Shown here in pieces: positions 42,385 to 50,526 of a stretch of 56,877 bases of DNA. Below the pieces are notes generated by a model. The model did no database searches. It had not been told where the DNA came from and worked only from the letters and a program-made list of their open reading frames with translations. The stretch comes from Planococcus koreensis. GTDB lineage: Bacteria > Bacillota > Bacilli > Bacillales_A > Planococcaceae. The position numbers and the translations under genes were made by a program. The stretch lies in assembly GCF_004761975.1 (NCBI RefSeq), contig NZ_RQII01000039.1, positions 1 through 56,877 on the forward strand, given 5' to 3'. Numbering within the stretch: position 1 is the first letter of the stretch; every line of letters begins with the position of its first letter.

Positions 42385-44097
42385 TTACATGATTTCTTTT
42401 ACATAGGTTTCGACTTCTTCAGCAGTTGCTAAAGCCAAGATGCGCTCAGTGTGAGACGCCATTTCAGCTTTCGACAATTTGCTGATTTGTTCACGTGCTT
42501 TCAAAATCGATGAAGCGCTCATCGAGAATTCGTCCAGGCCAAGACCGAGCAGGATCGGAATAGCGATTTCATCGCCAGCCATTTCGCCGCACATGCCTGT
42601 CCATTTGCCTTCTTTATGAGATGCATCGATGACCATTTTGACCATCCGCAAAATCGCTGGATTGTAAGGCTGGTACAAATACGAAACATTTTCGTTCATG
42701 CGGTCAGCCGCCATCGTATATTGGATCAGATCGTTCGTGCCGATCGAGAAGAAATCGACTTCTTTGGCAAATGTATCGGCCATCACTGCAGTGGATGGAA
42801 TTTCCACCATGATGCCGATTTCAATCGAATCGCTGACAGCAATGCTTTCAGCCGCCAGTTTTTCTTTTTCTTCCATCACCAAAGCTTTTGCCGCTCTGAA
42901 TTCTTCAAGCGTCGCGATCATCGGGAACATGATTTTTAAATTGCCATGCACGCTTGCGCGCAAAAGGGCACGCAGCTGCGTACGGAACATGTCCGGCATT
43001 TCAAGGCATAGGCGAATCGCACGAAGCCCCAAAAATGGATTCAATTCTTTTGGCAGATCCAAATACGTCAATTCCTTATCGCCGCCGATATCGAGTGTGC
43101 GCACGACGGTAGGTTTGCCATCCATCGCTTTCAGCACAGCCGAATAAGCTTCTACTTGCTCTTCTTCGGTAGGGAAGGCATCGCGCCCCATATAAAGGAA
43201 CTCGGTCCGGTAAAGGCCGATCGCTTCTGCACCGTTGTCGACAGCACCCGTCGCATCTTTTGGCGTGCCGATATTGGCGCCAAGTTCAACCGGGTGGCCG
43301 TCAGCCGTTACAGTCGCTTCGTTCTTCAATTTTGCCCATTCCGCTTTTTGGCGGTCATAGGCAGCTTTTTTCTCTTCGTATTCTGCGATTACAGCCGCAT
43401 CCGGATCAATGATGACGACACCTTTAAGGCCGTCGACAATGATGAACGTGCCGTTTTCAATCGTTTCCATGACTTTCTTGGCACCGACGACAGCCGGGAT
43501 TTCCAGCGTGCGGGCAAGGATTGCCGAATGGGAAGTGCGTCCGCCGATATCAGTGATAAACCCTTTTACGAATTCAGGATTCAATTGCACCGTATCGGAT
43601 GGCGTCAAGTCTTCCGCAAGGATGATCACTTCTTCTTCGATCAAGCTTGGGTTTTGGATGGTGACGCCAAGCAGATGGGCAGTGACGCGTTTTGTCACAT
43701 CACGGATATCCGCTGCGCGTTCTTTCATATAGTCGCTGTCCATCGCTTCGAACATCGCGATGAACATATCCGAAGTTTCTTTCAACGCGAATTCAGCGTT
43801 GACCGTATCGGATTTGATTTTTTCGGTAATCGGACCGACCAATTCAGGATCGCTCAAGACCAGCAGGTGTGCGCCGAAGATGGCCGCCTCTTTGTCGCTG
43901 ATTTGTGCAGCTGTGCGTTCTTTGATCGTTTCGAGTTCAGCGCTAGCCTTTGCAAGAGCTGCTTCAAAACGCAGCACTTCCTGATCGGCGTCATCAATCG
44001 CCTTTTTTTCTACAGTCAGATCCGGAGTTTCCAAACGGAACGCTTTAGCGAGAGCGATGCCGTTTGAAGCCGCAATTCCGGAAAGGGTGCGTGTCAT
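42385..44097 (-). CDS. ptsI: PTS enzyme I (phosphoenolpyruvate-protein phosphotransferase)
   Basis: This 570-residue cytoplasmic enzyme takes phosphate from phosphoenolpyruvate and passes it to HPr, the first step of all PTS sugar uptake. The phospho-His190 lies in [20 protein letters not shown]. The PEP-binding barrel has [42 protein letters not shown] and [16 protein letters not shown], plus the catalytic Cys motif GMCGEMAGD. The length is normal. Its start overlaps the stop of ptsH by one base, so HPr and enzyme I are made from one mRNA. Transcription comes from the promoter in front of ptsH. Confidence 0.97.
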   Translation of the reverse strand: MTRTLSGIAASNGIALAKAFRLETPDLTVEKKAIDDADQEVLRFEAALAKASAELETIKERTAAQISDKEAAIFGAHLLVLSDPELVGPITEKIKSDTVNAEFALKETSDMFIAMFEAMDSDYMKERAADIRDVTKRVTAHLLGVTIQNPSLIEEEVIILAEDLTPSDTVQLNPEFVKGFITDIGGRTSHSAILARTLEIPAVVGAKKVMETIENGTFIIVDGLKGVVIIDPDAAVIAEYEEKKAAYDRQKAEWAKLKNEATVTADGHPVELGANIGTPKDATGAVDNGAEAIGLYRTEFLYMGRDAFPTEEEQVEAYSAVLKAMDGKPTVVRTLDIGGDKELTYLDLPKELNPFLGLRAIRLCLEMPDMFRTQLRALLRASVHGNLKIMFPMIATLEEFRAAKALVMEEKEKLAAESIAVSDSIEIGIMVEIPSTAVMADTFAKEVDFFSIGTNDLIQYTMAADRMNENVSYLYQPYNPAILRMVKMVIDASHKEGKWTGMCGEMAGDEIAIPILLGLGLDEFSMSASSILKAREQISKLSKAEMASHTERILALATAEEVETYVKEIM

Positions 44098-44363
44098 TAG
44101 TTAGAAAGCCCTTCGTTTTTCATCACTTCTGTGATTTGTGCGATTGCTTGTTCTTCGTCTTCACCGTCTGCGGCGATCGTAACGGTAGAGCCTGAAGAGA
44201 CGCCAAGGGACATAACGCCTAAAATTGATTTCAAATTGACTTTCTTGCCATTGAATTCCATTGTGATGTCTGATTTGAATTTAGACAATGAACCGACCAA
44301 TGCTGATGCCGGGCGTGCGTGGATTCCTGCTTCATCTGTAATAACGAATTGTTTTTCTGTCAT
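44097..44363 (-). CDS. ptsH: HPr phosphocarrier protein
   Basis: This 88-residue HPr has the phosphotransfer site His15 in AGIHARPAS and the regulatory Ser46 in [11 protein letters not shown]. Ser46 is the target of HPr kinase in Firmicutes, after which P-Ser-HPr acts as CcpA corepressor. AGGAGG is seven bases before the ATG. The gene is divergent from fruR, an uncommon neighbour. Its promoter overlaps one of two matched operator-like repeat pairs (see 44415-44489), which suggests that this general PTS operon is under the fructose regulator here. Confidence 0.97.
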   Translation of the reverse strand: MTEKQFVITDEAGIHARPASALVGSLSKFKSDITMEFNGKKVNLKSILGVMSLGVSSGSTVTIAADGEDEEQAIAQITEVMKNEGLSN

Positions 44364-44413
44364 GTTAAATTCCTCCTAGTGTTTTTTGAATGCATTTAGC
44401 TGAATTCATTTTT

Positions 44414-44441
44414 ATTATGAACGATTATGAATGAAAATCAA
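44414..44441 (-). promoter_or_regulatory. Promoter of ptsHI
   Basis: On the minus strand TTGATT (44441-44436), a 16-base spacer and CATAAT (44419-44414). The whole core promoter coincides with the left operator-like repeat pair. Confidence 0.6.
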
Positions 44442-44489
44442 ACTAAATGATTGTTTTTGATTGCTTATGAATGATTATGATTGATTTTG
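44415..44489. promoter_or_regulatory. Paired 10-bp direct repeats, candidate FruR operators
   Basis: TTATGAACGA-TTATGAATGA (44415-44434) and TTATGAATGA-TTATGATTGA (44465-44484) are two tandem decamer pairs whose starts are exactly 50 bases apart. The left pair sits on the ptsH core promoter and the right pair reaches the -35 of the fruR promoter. DeoR-family repressors such as FruR often bind direct repeats, so FruR is the natural candidate. One helical turn per unit would put all four on the same DNA face. Confidence 0.6.
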
Positions 44490-44509
44490 GAAGCGATTTC
44501 AAGTAATAT
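44481..44509 (+). promoter_or_regulatory. fruRKA promoter with internal cre box
   Basis: TTGATT (44481-44486), a 17-base spacer and TAATAT (44504-44509). The cre-like TGGAAGCGATTTCA (44488-44501, one mismatch) fills the spacer, predicting strong CcpA repression. The leader 44510-44642 includes an 8-bp stem CTCCCCGG/CCGGGGAG (44577-44584 with 44606-44613). Confidence 0.65.
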
Positions 44510-44642
44510 CAATTTAACAAAAGGTTCAGTCATCCCCGGTCCGGTTTTCCGGCCGTTGCGCAAGGATGGCTGGACGCTCCCCGGAACACTGCGTGAATTT
44601 AAATCCCGGGGAGATTCATCACAACAAAAAGCAGGTGATTGC

Positions 44643-45395
44643 ATGCTGACAAACGAACGCCATGAATTCATCCTGAATCTGTTGGAACAAAAGCAGACCA
44701 TCAAGATTCAGGACATTGTGGATTTGACCGAGGCGTCTGAATCGACGATACGCCGCGACCTGACCGTTCTCGAAAACCGCAACCAATTGGAGCGGGTATT
44801 CGGTGGAGCGGTGCTACCGGGACGCAATTTGTCGGAACCGACGATCAAAGACAAATCCGCCCGCAACCTAGAAGAAAAAGACAGCATCGCCAAACTGGCC
44901 GCTTCCTTAGTACAGGACGGCGACAGTGTCTATTTGGATGCAGGCACGACGACTTTCCAGATGATCCGCTATTTGCGGGACAAGAACATCGTCGCGGTGA
45001 CGAACGGCTTGACGCTTGTCGAAGAACTCAATGAACATGGCATTACCGTGTATTTGACCGGCGGCCTGTTAAAGCCCCGGACCGGTGCGTTCATCGGCGC
45101 ACAAACCATCCAGTCGTTGAAAAACTATCGCTTCGATGTGTGTTTTCTCGGCGTCAACGGTTTCCATCCGGAAATGGGCTATACAACTCCCGACCCGGAA
45201 GAAGCGGCTGTCAAAAGGCTCGCCAGTTCGCTCGCCAGTGAAAGCTACGTCTTGGCGGACCATTCAAAAGCCGACAAAATCAGTTTTGCCAAAATCATGG
45301 AGCTCGGCGATGCCGTATTGATCACCGATTCGATCTCGACCGAGCTTCGGGAAACGCTCGAAAAGAAAACTACAGTAAAGGTGGGAACGCGATGA
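44643..45395 (+). CDS. fruR: DeoR-family repressor of the fructose operon
   Basis: This 250-residue regulator has an N-terminal DeoR HTH (TNERHEFILNLLEQK, DIVDLTEASESTIRRDLTVL) and a C-terminal sugar-phosphate sensor domain (GDSVYLDAGTTTFQM, AVTNGLTLVEEL, TGGLLKPRTGAFIG, YVLADHSKADK). Its effector is expected to be fructose-1-phosphate. The start at 44643 has AGGTG six bases before it. The reading extends upstream through the leader to 44481, but that stretch is the promoter. It is first in fruR-fruK-fruA, with a four-base overlap to fruK. Confidence 0.93.
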   Translation: MLTNERHEFILNLLEQKQTIKIQDIVDLTEASESTIRRDLTVLENRNQLERVFGGAVLPGRNLSEPTIKDKSARNLEEKDSIAKLAASLVQDGDSVYLDAGTTTFQMIRYLRDKNIVAVTNGLTLVEELNEHGITVYLTGGLLKPRTGAFIGAQTIQSLKNYRFDVCFLGVNGFHPEMGYTTPDPEEAAVKRLASSLASESYVLADHSKADKISFAKIMELGDAVLITDSISTELRETLEKKTTVKVGTR

Positions 45396-46323
45396 TTTAC
45401 ACATGCACAATCACACCGTCATTGGATTATACCACTTATTTGCCCGACTTTACTGCCGGTAAGCTGAACCGCACCGGTGAAGTGTATTATTACCCCGGCG
45501 GCAAAGGCATAAACGTTTCACGGGTTTTAAAGCGCCTTGGTGCTGACAATATCGCATTGGGCTTTACAGGCGGTTTCACAGGTCATTATATAGAAGAGTT
45601 CTTAAAAAAAGAAGGAGTTGCCACTGATTTTATTGAAACTGATGAAATCACGCGCATCAATGTCAAGATCAAATCCGCGCAAGAAACGGAATTGAACGGG
45701 CCCGGGCCGAACTGGATGCGGTTCAGCTGAACGAATTGGCGGACAAGGCCGGAAAAATGCAAAAGGGTGATTGGCTCGTGCTCGCTGGCAGCTTGCCGGA
45801 TTCGATTCCGGAATCCTTTTTCATGGACCTAGCGGAAACTTGCCGCAGGCTCGGCGTAAAATTCGTCCTCGATACGTCCGGACCGGCTTTGGCGAATTTG
45901 ATTCAAAATGGGCCCTTCCTCATCAAACCCAATCAGGAAGAGCTCGGGGAATTGTTCGGGCGGCACATCACAGACATGGCAGAAGCAGCATTTTACGCTA
46001 AAAAGTTAGTGCATTCAGGCGTTCAGCATGTTGTGGTTTCCATGGGCGGCGATGGCGCTTTGCTTGCAACCAGCGAATTGCTGCTGCAGGCGAAAGCGCC
46101 GAAAGGCAAAGTCATCAATACAGTGGGGGCGGGCGACTCGCTCGTTTCCGGTTTTATCGCTTCTTACGCCATGGACGCCGATGCTGAAAAGGCTTTCCGC
46201 TACGGAGTTGCAAGCGGCAGCGCCACCGCATTCAGCCCGGATCTTTGCACGAAAGACAAAGTTGATGCTGTGCTCGAGTTTGTTGAAGTCTATCCAATAA
46301 AAGAAGAGGATGTGGCAAAATGA
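45392..46323 (+). pseudogene. fruK: 1-phosphofructokinase, frameshifted
   Basis: This PfkB-family kinase would phosphorylate fructose-1-phosphate to fructose-1,6-bisphosphate. The N-terminal part has TITPSLDYT, YYYPGGKGINVSRVLKRLG and the GGFTGHYIEE region. At 45709 one G is missing (CCGAAC where CCGGAAC would keep the frame). As written, translation stops at 45730, and the remaining part, with VLAGSLPDSIP, LDTSGPAL, IKPNQEEL and the catalytic NTVGAGDSLVSGF, is in another frame to 46323. Repaired, it is about 310 residues, normal for FruK. The rest of the gene shows no decay, so a sequencing error or a very recent mutation is likely. It overlaps fruR and fruA by four bases each. Confidence 0.9.
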
Positions 46324-48236
46324 GAATCACGCAATTATTGACAGAAGAGACAATTATCCTGAATGTCGCGGCACGCACGAAACCGGAAGTGTTGGCAGAA
46401 TTGGCAGCACAGCTTGACCGCGCCGGCAAACTGAATAACGAACAGGCTTTTCTCCAGGACATCATGGCGCGCGAAGGGCAAAGCACGACGGGCATCGGCG
46501 ACGGCATTGCCATCCCACACGCGAAATCGAAAGCGGTAAAAGCCCCGGCGATCGCATTCGGCCGCTCCCATCAAGGGCTGGATTACGAATCGCTTGACGG
46601 CCAGCCTGCCCATCTGTTCTTTATGATCGCAGCAAGTGAAGGCGCAAATGACGACCATTTGGAAGCTTTGTCCCGCCTTGCGACTTTCTTGATGGACGAA
46701 AAATTCCGCACGCGCATTCTGGAAGCGACATCAAAAGAGCAGATCCTGCAAGCGGTGACCGACAAAGAAAATGAAGTGGACGGCCCTGCTCCAGAAAGCA
46801 GCCACCCGGCAGCCGCTGGCGGGAAACGCATCCTGGCAGTCACGGCGTGCCCGACCGGCATCGCCCACACGTATATGGCGGCAGAAAAACTCAATGAACG
46901 TGCACGGGAGCGCGGCATCGACATCAAAGTCGAAACGAACGGCTCCAGCGGCGTTAAAAACCGGCTGACGGATGCTGACATTGCAGCAGCGGATGCCATC
47001 ATCGTTGCGGCAGACACGAAAGTTGAAATGGCGCGTTTCGCCGGCAAGCCGGTCATCCAGACCGCAGTCGGCAAAGCCATCTACGAAGCGGATAAATTGC
47101 TTGACCGTGCGCTAGCAGGCGATGCGCCTGTCTACCAGCACGATAAATCAAAAGATGAAGCGTCTGAAGGCGATGGCAAAGGCGGATTTTACAAGCATTT
47201 GATGAGCGGCGTTTCGAACATGCTGCCATTCGTCGTCGGCGGCGGGATCTTGATTGCACTGTCGTTCTTCTGGGGCATCAACGCATCGAATCCGGACAGC
47301 CCTGAATACAATGCGTTCGCAGCGATGCTGAGCACGATCGGCGGCGGCAAAGCGTTTTACTTGATGGTTCCTGTCCTTGCCGGTTTTATCGCAATGAGCA
47401 TCGCCGAACGCCCTGGTTTTGCGCCAGGTATGATCGGCGGTTTGATTGCCACAACGGTCACGGGTGTTGAAGAAGCAAGCGGCGGTTCTGGTTTCCTCGG
47501 CGGTTTGATCGCCGGTTTCCTGGCTGGTTACGTCACGTTATTCGTCAAAAAAGCTTTCTCTGGACTGCCGAACTCGCTTGAAGGGTTGAAGCCGGTGCTC
47601 TTTTATCCGGTGTTCGCTATTGCCATCACGGGAATCATCATGATGTTGGTCAACCCGCAGCTGACGAAAGTCTACACAGGGATTTCAAGTTTCCTTGAAA
47701 GCCTGGGCGGCACGAACTTGCTGCTTGTCGGCTTATTGCTTGGCGGCATGATGGCGATCGACATGGGCGGCCCGATCAACAAAGCTGCTTACACTTTCGG
47801 CTTGGCGATGCTGAGCGCAGAGAATTTCGTCTTCATGGCTGCCGTTATGGCAGCGGGCATGGTTCCGCCGCTTGGTTTGGCATTAGCTACGACGTTCTTC
47901 AAGAACAAATTCACGAAAACAGAACGCGAAGCGGGCAAGACGGCTTACGTGCTGGGCGCCTGCTTTATCACTGAAGGTGTCATCCCGTTTGCAGCCGCAG
48001 ACCCGGCCCGTGTCATCCCGGCTACTGTTGCAGGTGCATCGGTGACCGGAGCGCTTGTCATGCTGTTTGATATCGGATTGCGTGCACCACACGGCGGCGT
48101 TTTCGTCATCGGACTGGTGGACGGCGGAGCGATGAACATCGCGCTTTATGCACTGGCTATCCTGATCGGATCGGCTGTCACGGCAACCGTTGCCGGCCTC
48201 CTGAAAAAGAAAATCGCTGTTCCAGCAGCAGCTTAA
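46320..48236 (+). CDS. fruA: PTS fructose-specific EIIABC permease
   Basis: This 638-residue three-domain transporter takes up fructose and phosphorylates it at C1. EIIA (1-150) has the phospho-His67 in GIGDGIAIPHAKS. EIIB (about 168-265) has the phospho-Cys177 in AVTACPTGIAHTYMAAEKL. EIIC (about 290-630) is membrane-bound with SNMLPFVVGGGILIALSFF, GGLIAGFLAGYV, DMGGPINKAAYTFGLAM and LRAPHGGVFVIGLV. The A-B-C order is the Gram-positive FruA type. It starts at the stop of fruK (ATGA overlap) and ends at a strong terminator. Confidence 0.95.
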   Translation: MRITQLLTEETIILNVAARTKPEVLAELAAQLDRAGKLNNEQAFLQDIMAREGQSTTGIGDGIAIPHAKSKAVKAPAIAFGRSHQGLDYESLDGQPAHLFFMIAASEGANDDHLEALSRLATFLMDEKFRTRILEATSKEQILQAVTDKENEVDGPAPESSHPAAAGGKRILAVTACPTGIAHTYMAAEKLNERARERGIDIKVETNGSSGVKNRLTDADIAAADAIIVAADTKVEMARFAGKPVIQTAVGKAIYEADKLLDRALAGDAPVYQHDKSKDEASEGDGKGGFYKHLMSGVSNMLPFVVGGGILIALSFFWGINASNPDSPEYNAFAAMLSTIGGGKAFYLMVPVLAGFIAMSIAERPGFAPGMIGGLIATTVTGVEEASGGSGFLGGLIAGFLAGYVTLFVKKAFSGLPNSLEGLKPVLFYPVFAIAITGIIMMLVNPQLTKVYTGISSFLESLGGTNLLLVGLLLGGMMAIDMGGPINKAAYTFGLAMLSAENFVFMAAVMAAGMVPPLGLALATTFFKNKFTKTEREAGKTAYVLGACFITEGVIPFAAADPARVIPATVAGASVTGALVMLFDIGLRAPHGGVFVIGLVDGGAMNIALYALAILIGSAVTATVAGLLKKKIAVPAAA

Positions 48237-48252
48237 GCAACACATAATTCCT

Positions 48253-48286
48253 GCCGCATCCGGAAATTCCCGGATGCGGCTTTTTT
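48253..48286 (+). terminator. Terminator after fruA
   Basis: GCCGCATCCGG (48253-48263) pairs with CCGGATGCGGC (48270-48280), followed by T6. Confidence 0.93.
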
Positions 48287-48425
48287 ATGGGGGCAATAAA
48301 GAGGAAAAAGCACAGCAAAGACGAAATGTATAAAGGACAGCAAGGCAACACAATGAGTCAACGAGAGAGTCAGCTGCAGGCCGTGCAAAAGCGGCGCTTG
48401 GGGCTGGCTCGGCAGGAGGGTGATC

Positions 48426-49661
48426 GTGGTGGAGCCGGAAAAAGAACAACCTAAAGTAAAAGTACTGGCTAGCTTGTTGTGGCGGTGGGTGTTGAACAAT
48501 CGAGTGGTGGCAATTCTTTTGGTGTCGCTGCTGATCCTCTTGAATTTATTCCTATTGACGAAAGTCCTTTATCTGCTGGAGCCGCTCAAAGGGTTCTTCA
48601 GCGCAATGGGGCTGCCGCTCGTCATGTCGGGCATCCTCTATTATTTGCTGAACCCGCTTATTGACTGGCTGGAGAAGAAGAAAGTGCCGCGCATCACGGG
48701 CATTTTGCTGGTGTTTCTGGTGCTGATCGGCTTGATTGCTTGGGGCGTCGTCATTTTGATCCCGATCATCCGCGAGCAGATCATCTCATTGATTCAGAAC
48801 TTCCCGGCGTATTTGACCACCTTCACCAGTCAAGTCGACAGTTTGCTGCGGAGCGATGTGTTGTCGAGGCTGCAGCAGCAATTATTGGGGGATAGCAGTA
48901 CATTGGGCGAAACTTTCTCGGGCCAAGCGGAAGCAATCCTCGACAATATGTTCGGCAACATCGGCAGCATTTTCGGAACGCTGACGTCGATTGTGCTGGC
49001 GCTTATCACGACGCCGTTCATCTTGTTTTATTTGCTGAAAGACGGCCATAATATGCCTTATCACATCATGAACCTCGTGCCGTCGAAGATGCGCGAGAAA
49101 ACCTACATCCTGCTGCGGGAGACGAATATGCAGGTCAGCCAGTATATCCGCGGCCAATTGGTTGTTGCGTTCGCAGTCGGCGTCATGTTCTGGCTCGGCT
49201 TCGTCATTATCGGCATGGAATATGCCTTGATCCTCGGCATCATCGCGGGCGTCTTGAACTTGATTCCGTTCCTAGGGACGTTCATCGCGTTGTTTCCGAT
49301 CGTCATTGTCGCGCTTGTCGTCCATTCGCCGATTATGCTCGCGAAAGTGCTCATTGTCTTCGCCATTGAACAGACCTTGGAAGGCCGTGTCATCCAGCCG
49401 CTGATCCTCGGCAGCAACTTGAATATCCACCCTGTGACCATCATTGCCGTGTTATTGACTGCCGGAAATTTGTTCGGCATTCCGGGCGTCATTCTTGGCA
49501 TCCCGGCCTATGCCGTCATCAAAGTATTTCTCGTGCATTTGTTCCAGTGGTACCAAGCGTATACGGGGCTGTACGAAGATGACTTCAATCCCGCCCCGAA
49601 ACCGCTCGTGTCAGCCAAGAAAAAGAAGAAGCTGTTGGCGATTAAAAGGAAATTGCAATGA
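48426..49661 (+). CDS. AI-2E family membrane transporter
   Basis: This 411-residue membrane protein has about eight TM segments: two near the N-terminus, a long extracytoplasmic helical region (about 110-190) and a C-terminal bundle. Family marks are GILYYLLNPLIDWLEKKKVP, TTPFILFYLLKDGHNMP, YIRGQLVVAFAVGVMFW, GVLNLIPFLGTFIA and GRVIQPLILGSNLNIHPV. Relatives export autoinducer-2-like molecules or exchange Na+/H+; the cargo here is unknown. The start is a GTG, either 48426 or 48429, five to nine bases after AGGAGGG. A GTG at 48420 overlaps that site. The tail is very basic. Confidence 0.87.
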   Translation: MVEPEKEQPKVKVLASLLWRWVLNNRVVAILLVSLLILLNLFLLTKVLYLLEPLKGFFSAMGLPLVMSGILYYLLNPLIDWLEKKKVPRITGILLVFLVLIGLIAWGVVILIPIIREQIISLIQNFPAYLTTFTSQVDSLLRSDVLSRLQQQLLGDSSTLGETFSGQAEAILDNMFGNIGSIFGTLTSIVLALITTPFILFYLLKDGHNMPYHIMNLVPSKMREKTYILLRETNMQVSQYIRGQLVVAFAVGVMFWLGFVIIGMEYALILGIIAGVLNLIPFLGTFIALFPIVIVALVVHSPIMLAKVLIVFAIEQTLEGRVIQPLILGSNLNIHPVTIIAVLLTAGNLFGIPGVILGIPAYAVIKVFLVHLFQWYQAYTGLYEDDFNPAPKPLVSAKKKKKLLAIKRKLQ

Positions 49662-49730
49662 CCGGGAATGTTTTATCGCTCAAAGAATCACCCAGTTTGG
49701 AATGAAATTCATCCTTAAGGAGGTTTTAAA

Positions 49731-50099
49731 ATGGTCGTGGAAGCGAAACCGGAATTTTTCATGAAAGTGAACGAGGCATTCAGCAACAGGGACATCGATT
49801 TTATCGCAAGCATCATCGCGGACGATGTGGTGTGGACGCTGCATGGCAAAAAAGCGCAAGGCAAAGATGCGTTTATCGATTACATGAAAATGATGGACAT
49901 GGACAGTGGGCTCGGAACGGAGCTGACGATCGACACTTTGCTGACGGACGGTGCGGAGGCGGTGGTCAAAGGCAAAATGACGTTCAACACATCGACAGGC
50001 GAAGAAAAGACCTATCTGTACTGCGACATTTACCAAATGCACGACATCGAAGAGAAAATCCAGGACCTGACATCGTTCATCATTGCGCTGGATGAATGA
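49731..50099 (+). CDS. SnoaL/NTF2-like fold protein
   Basis: This 122-residue single-domain protein begins with the helical FMKVNEAFSNRDIDFIASI and continues with DDVVWTLHGKKAQGKDAFIDYM, typical of SnoaL-like proteins with a deep ligand pocket. Strands with AVVKGKMTFNTSTGEEKTYL follow. Such proteins are isomerases, polyketide cyclases or ligand binders; this one's role is unknown. AAGGAGG is seven bases before the ATG. It is the last gene before the toxin-antitoxin locus. Confidence 0.82.
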   Translation: MVVEAKPEFFMKVNEAFSNRDIDFIASIIADDVVWTLHGKKAQGKDAFIDYMKMMDMDSGLGTELTIDTLLTDGAEAVVKGKMTFNTSTGEEKTYLYCDIYQMHDIEEKIQDLTSFIIALDE

Positions 50100-50128
50100 A
50101 AAAGGTTAGGAATTTTGGCGGGAAGTTA

Positions 50129-50205
50129 TGGTAAGATAGAAAAAGGCAATTGAAAAGGGTACTCAAGGGTGGTCGGCCATCCCCGGAAGAAAGGGGGTGG
50201 TGCGG
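50129..50205 (+). promoter_or_regulatory. Toxin promoter and structured leader with sequestered Shine-Dalgarno
   Basis: An extended -10 TGG-TAAGAT (50129-50137) gives a start near 50144. CCATCCCC (50177-50184) pairs with GGGGGTGG (50193-50200), burying the GGGGG ribosome site of the toxin gene in an 8-bp hairpin. ACTCAAGGGTGG (50161-50172) can pair with CCGCCCTTGAGT (50291-50302) downstream of the stop codon, one wobble included. Both are hallmarks of type I toxin mRNAs. Confidence 0.65.
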
Positions 50206-50289
50206 ATGACAGTTTTCGAAGCATTGATGTTTGCGGTAACGTTTGCAAGCTTGGTGCTCGCAGTGACGTCATCAAACCAAAAAAAATAA
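50206..50289 (+). CDS. Type I toxin peptide, putative holin-like (Hol-Tox) family
   Basis: The 27-residue peptide begins MTVFEALMFAVTFASLVLAV and ends TSSNQKK. One hydrophobic helix with a polar, basic tail and the M-T-V/T-F-E-A-L start are typical of the Hol-Tox family of Bacillales and lactic acid bacteria, small membrane peptides thought to permeabilise or depolarise the cell's own membrane. The Shine-Dalgarno AAAGGGGG is eight bases upstream but lies in a hairpin. A GTG at 50197 is in frame but inside that site. A convergent antisense RNA overlaps the last codons and the 3' UTR. Confidence 0.75.
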   Translation: MTVFEALMFAVTFASLVLAVTSSNQKK

Positions 50290-50417
50290 CCCGCCCTTGA
50301 GTTGACTGCTCGGCGGGTTATTCCTTATGAAGAAAGCTTGAGGCTGATCTCCCTTGGGAGGACCTATTGATTGCTTGCCACCGGTGTTAGCGCACCGGTG
50401 GTTTTTTTCTGTTCTAT
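50279..50417 (-). ncRNA. Predicted antisense antitoxin RNA (RatA-like)
   Basis: On the minus strand TTGAAA (50452-50447), an exact 17-base spacer and TATAGT (50429-50424) form a strong promoter with +1 near 50417. Transcription would proceed to a stem formed by 50322-50312 and 50295-50285 (11 bp), then a T-rich run to about 50279, an efficient terminator only in this direction. The roughly 139-base RNA is complementary to the toxin mRNA from its stop region through its own terminator. This is the layout of txpA/ratA and bsrG/SR4 in Bacillus subtilis. Expression is not proven. Confidence 0.65.
50378..50409 (+). terminator. Terminator of the toxin mRNA
   Basis: CCACCGGTG (50378-50386) pairs with CACCGGTGG (50393-50401), followed by T7. 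It lies inside the antisense RNA gene, so both RNAs share this stem. Confidence 0.92.
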
Positions 50418-50526
50418 ATACCTACTATATACTCCGCTCCTGAAAATTTCAAGCTGCCTGCATCTTTGCGTTTCGCCAGCAATTCCTGCACAATGGATTT
50501 ATCTGATAATTGAGAGGGGAATGGCT

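Noticed and set aside
44481..44642. N-terminal extension of FruR by 54 codons
   Set aside because: It would include the fru promoter, cre and a leader stem, and the real ATG has a proper ribosome site.
45700..45736. Programmed ribosomal frameshift in fruK
   Set aside because: No slippery heptamer or downstream stem at the site, and FruK is not known to use one; an indel is simpler.
48353..48454. 33-codon reading overlapping the start of the AI-2E gene
   Set aside because: Weak ribosome site, Arg/Gln-rich and out of frame with the real gene; likely chance.
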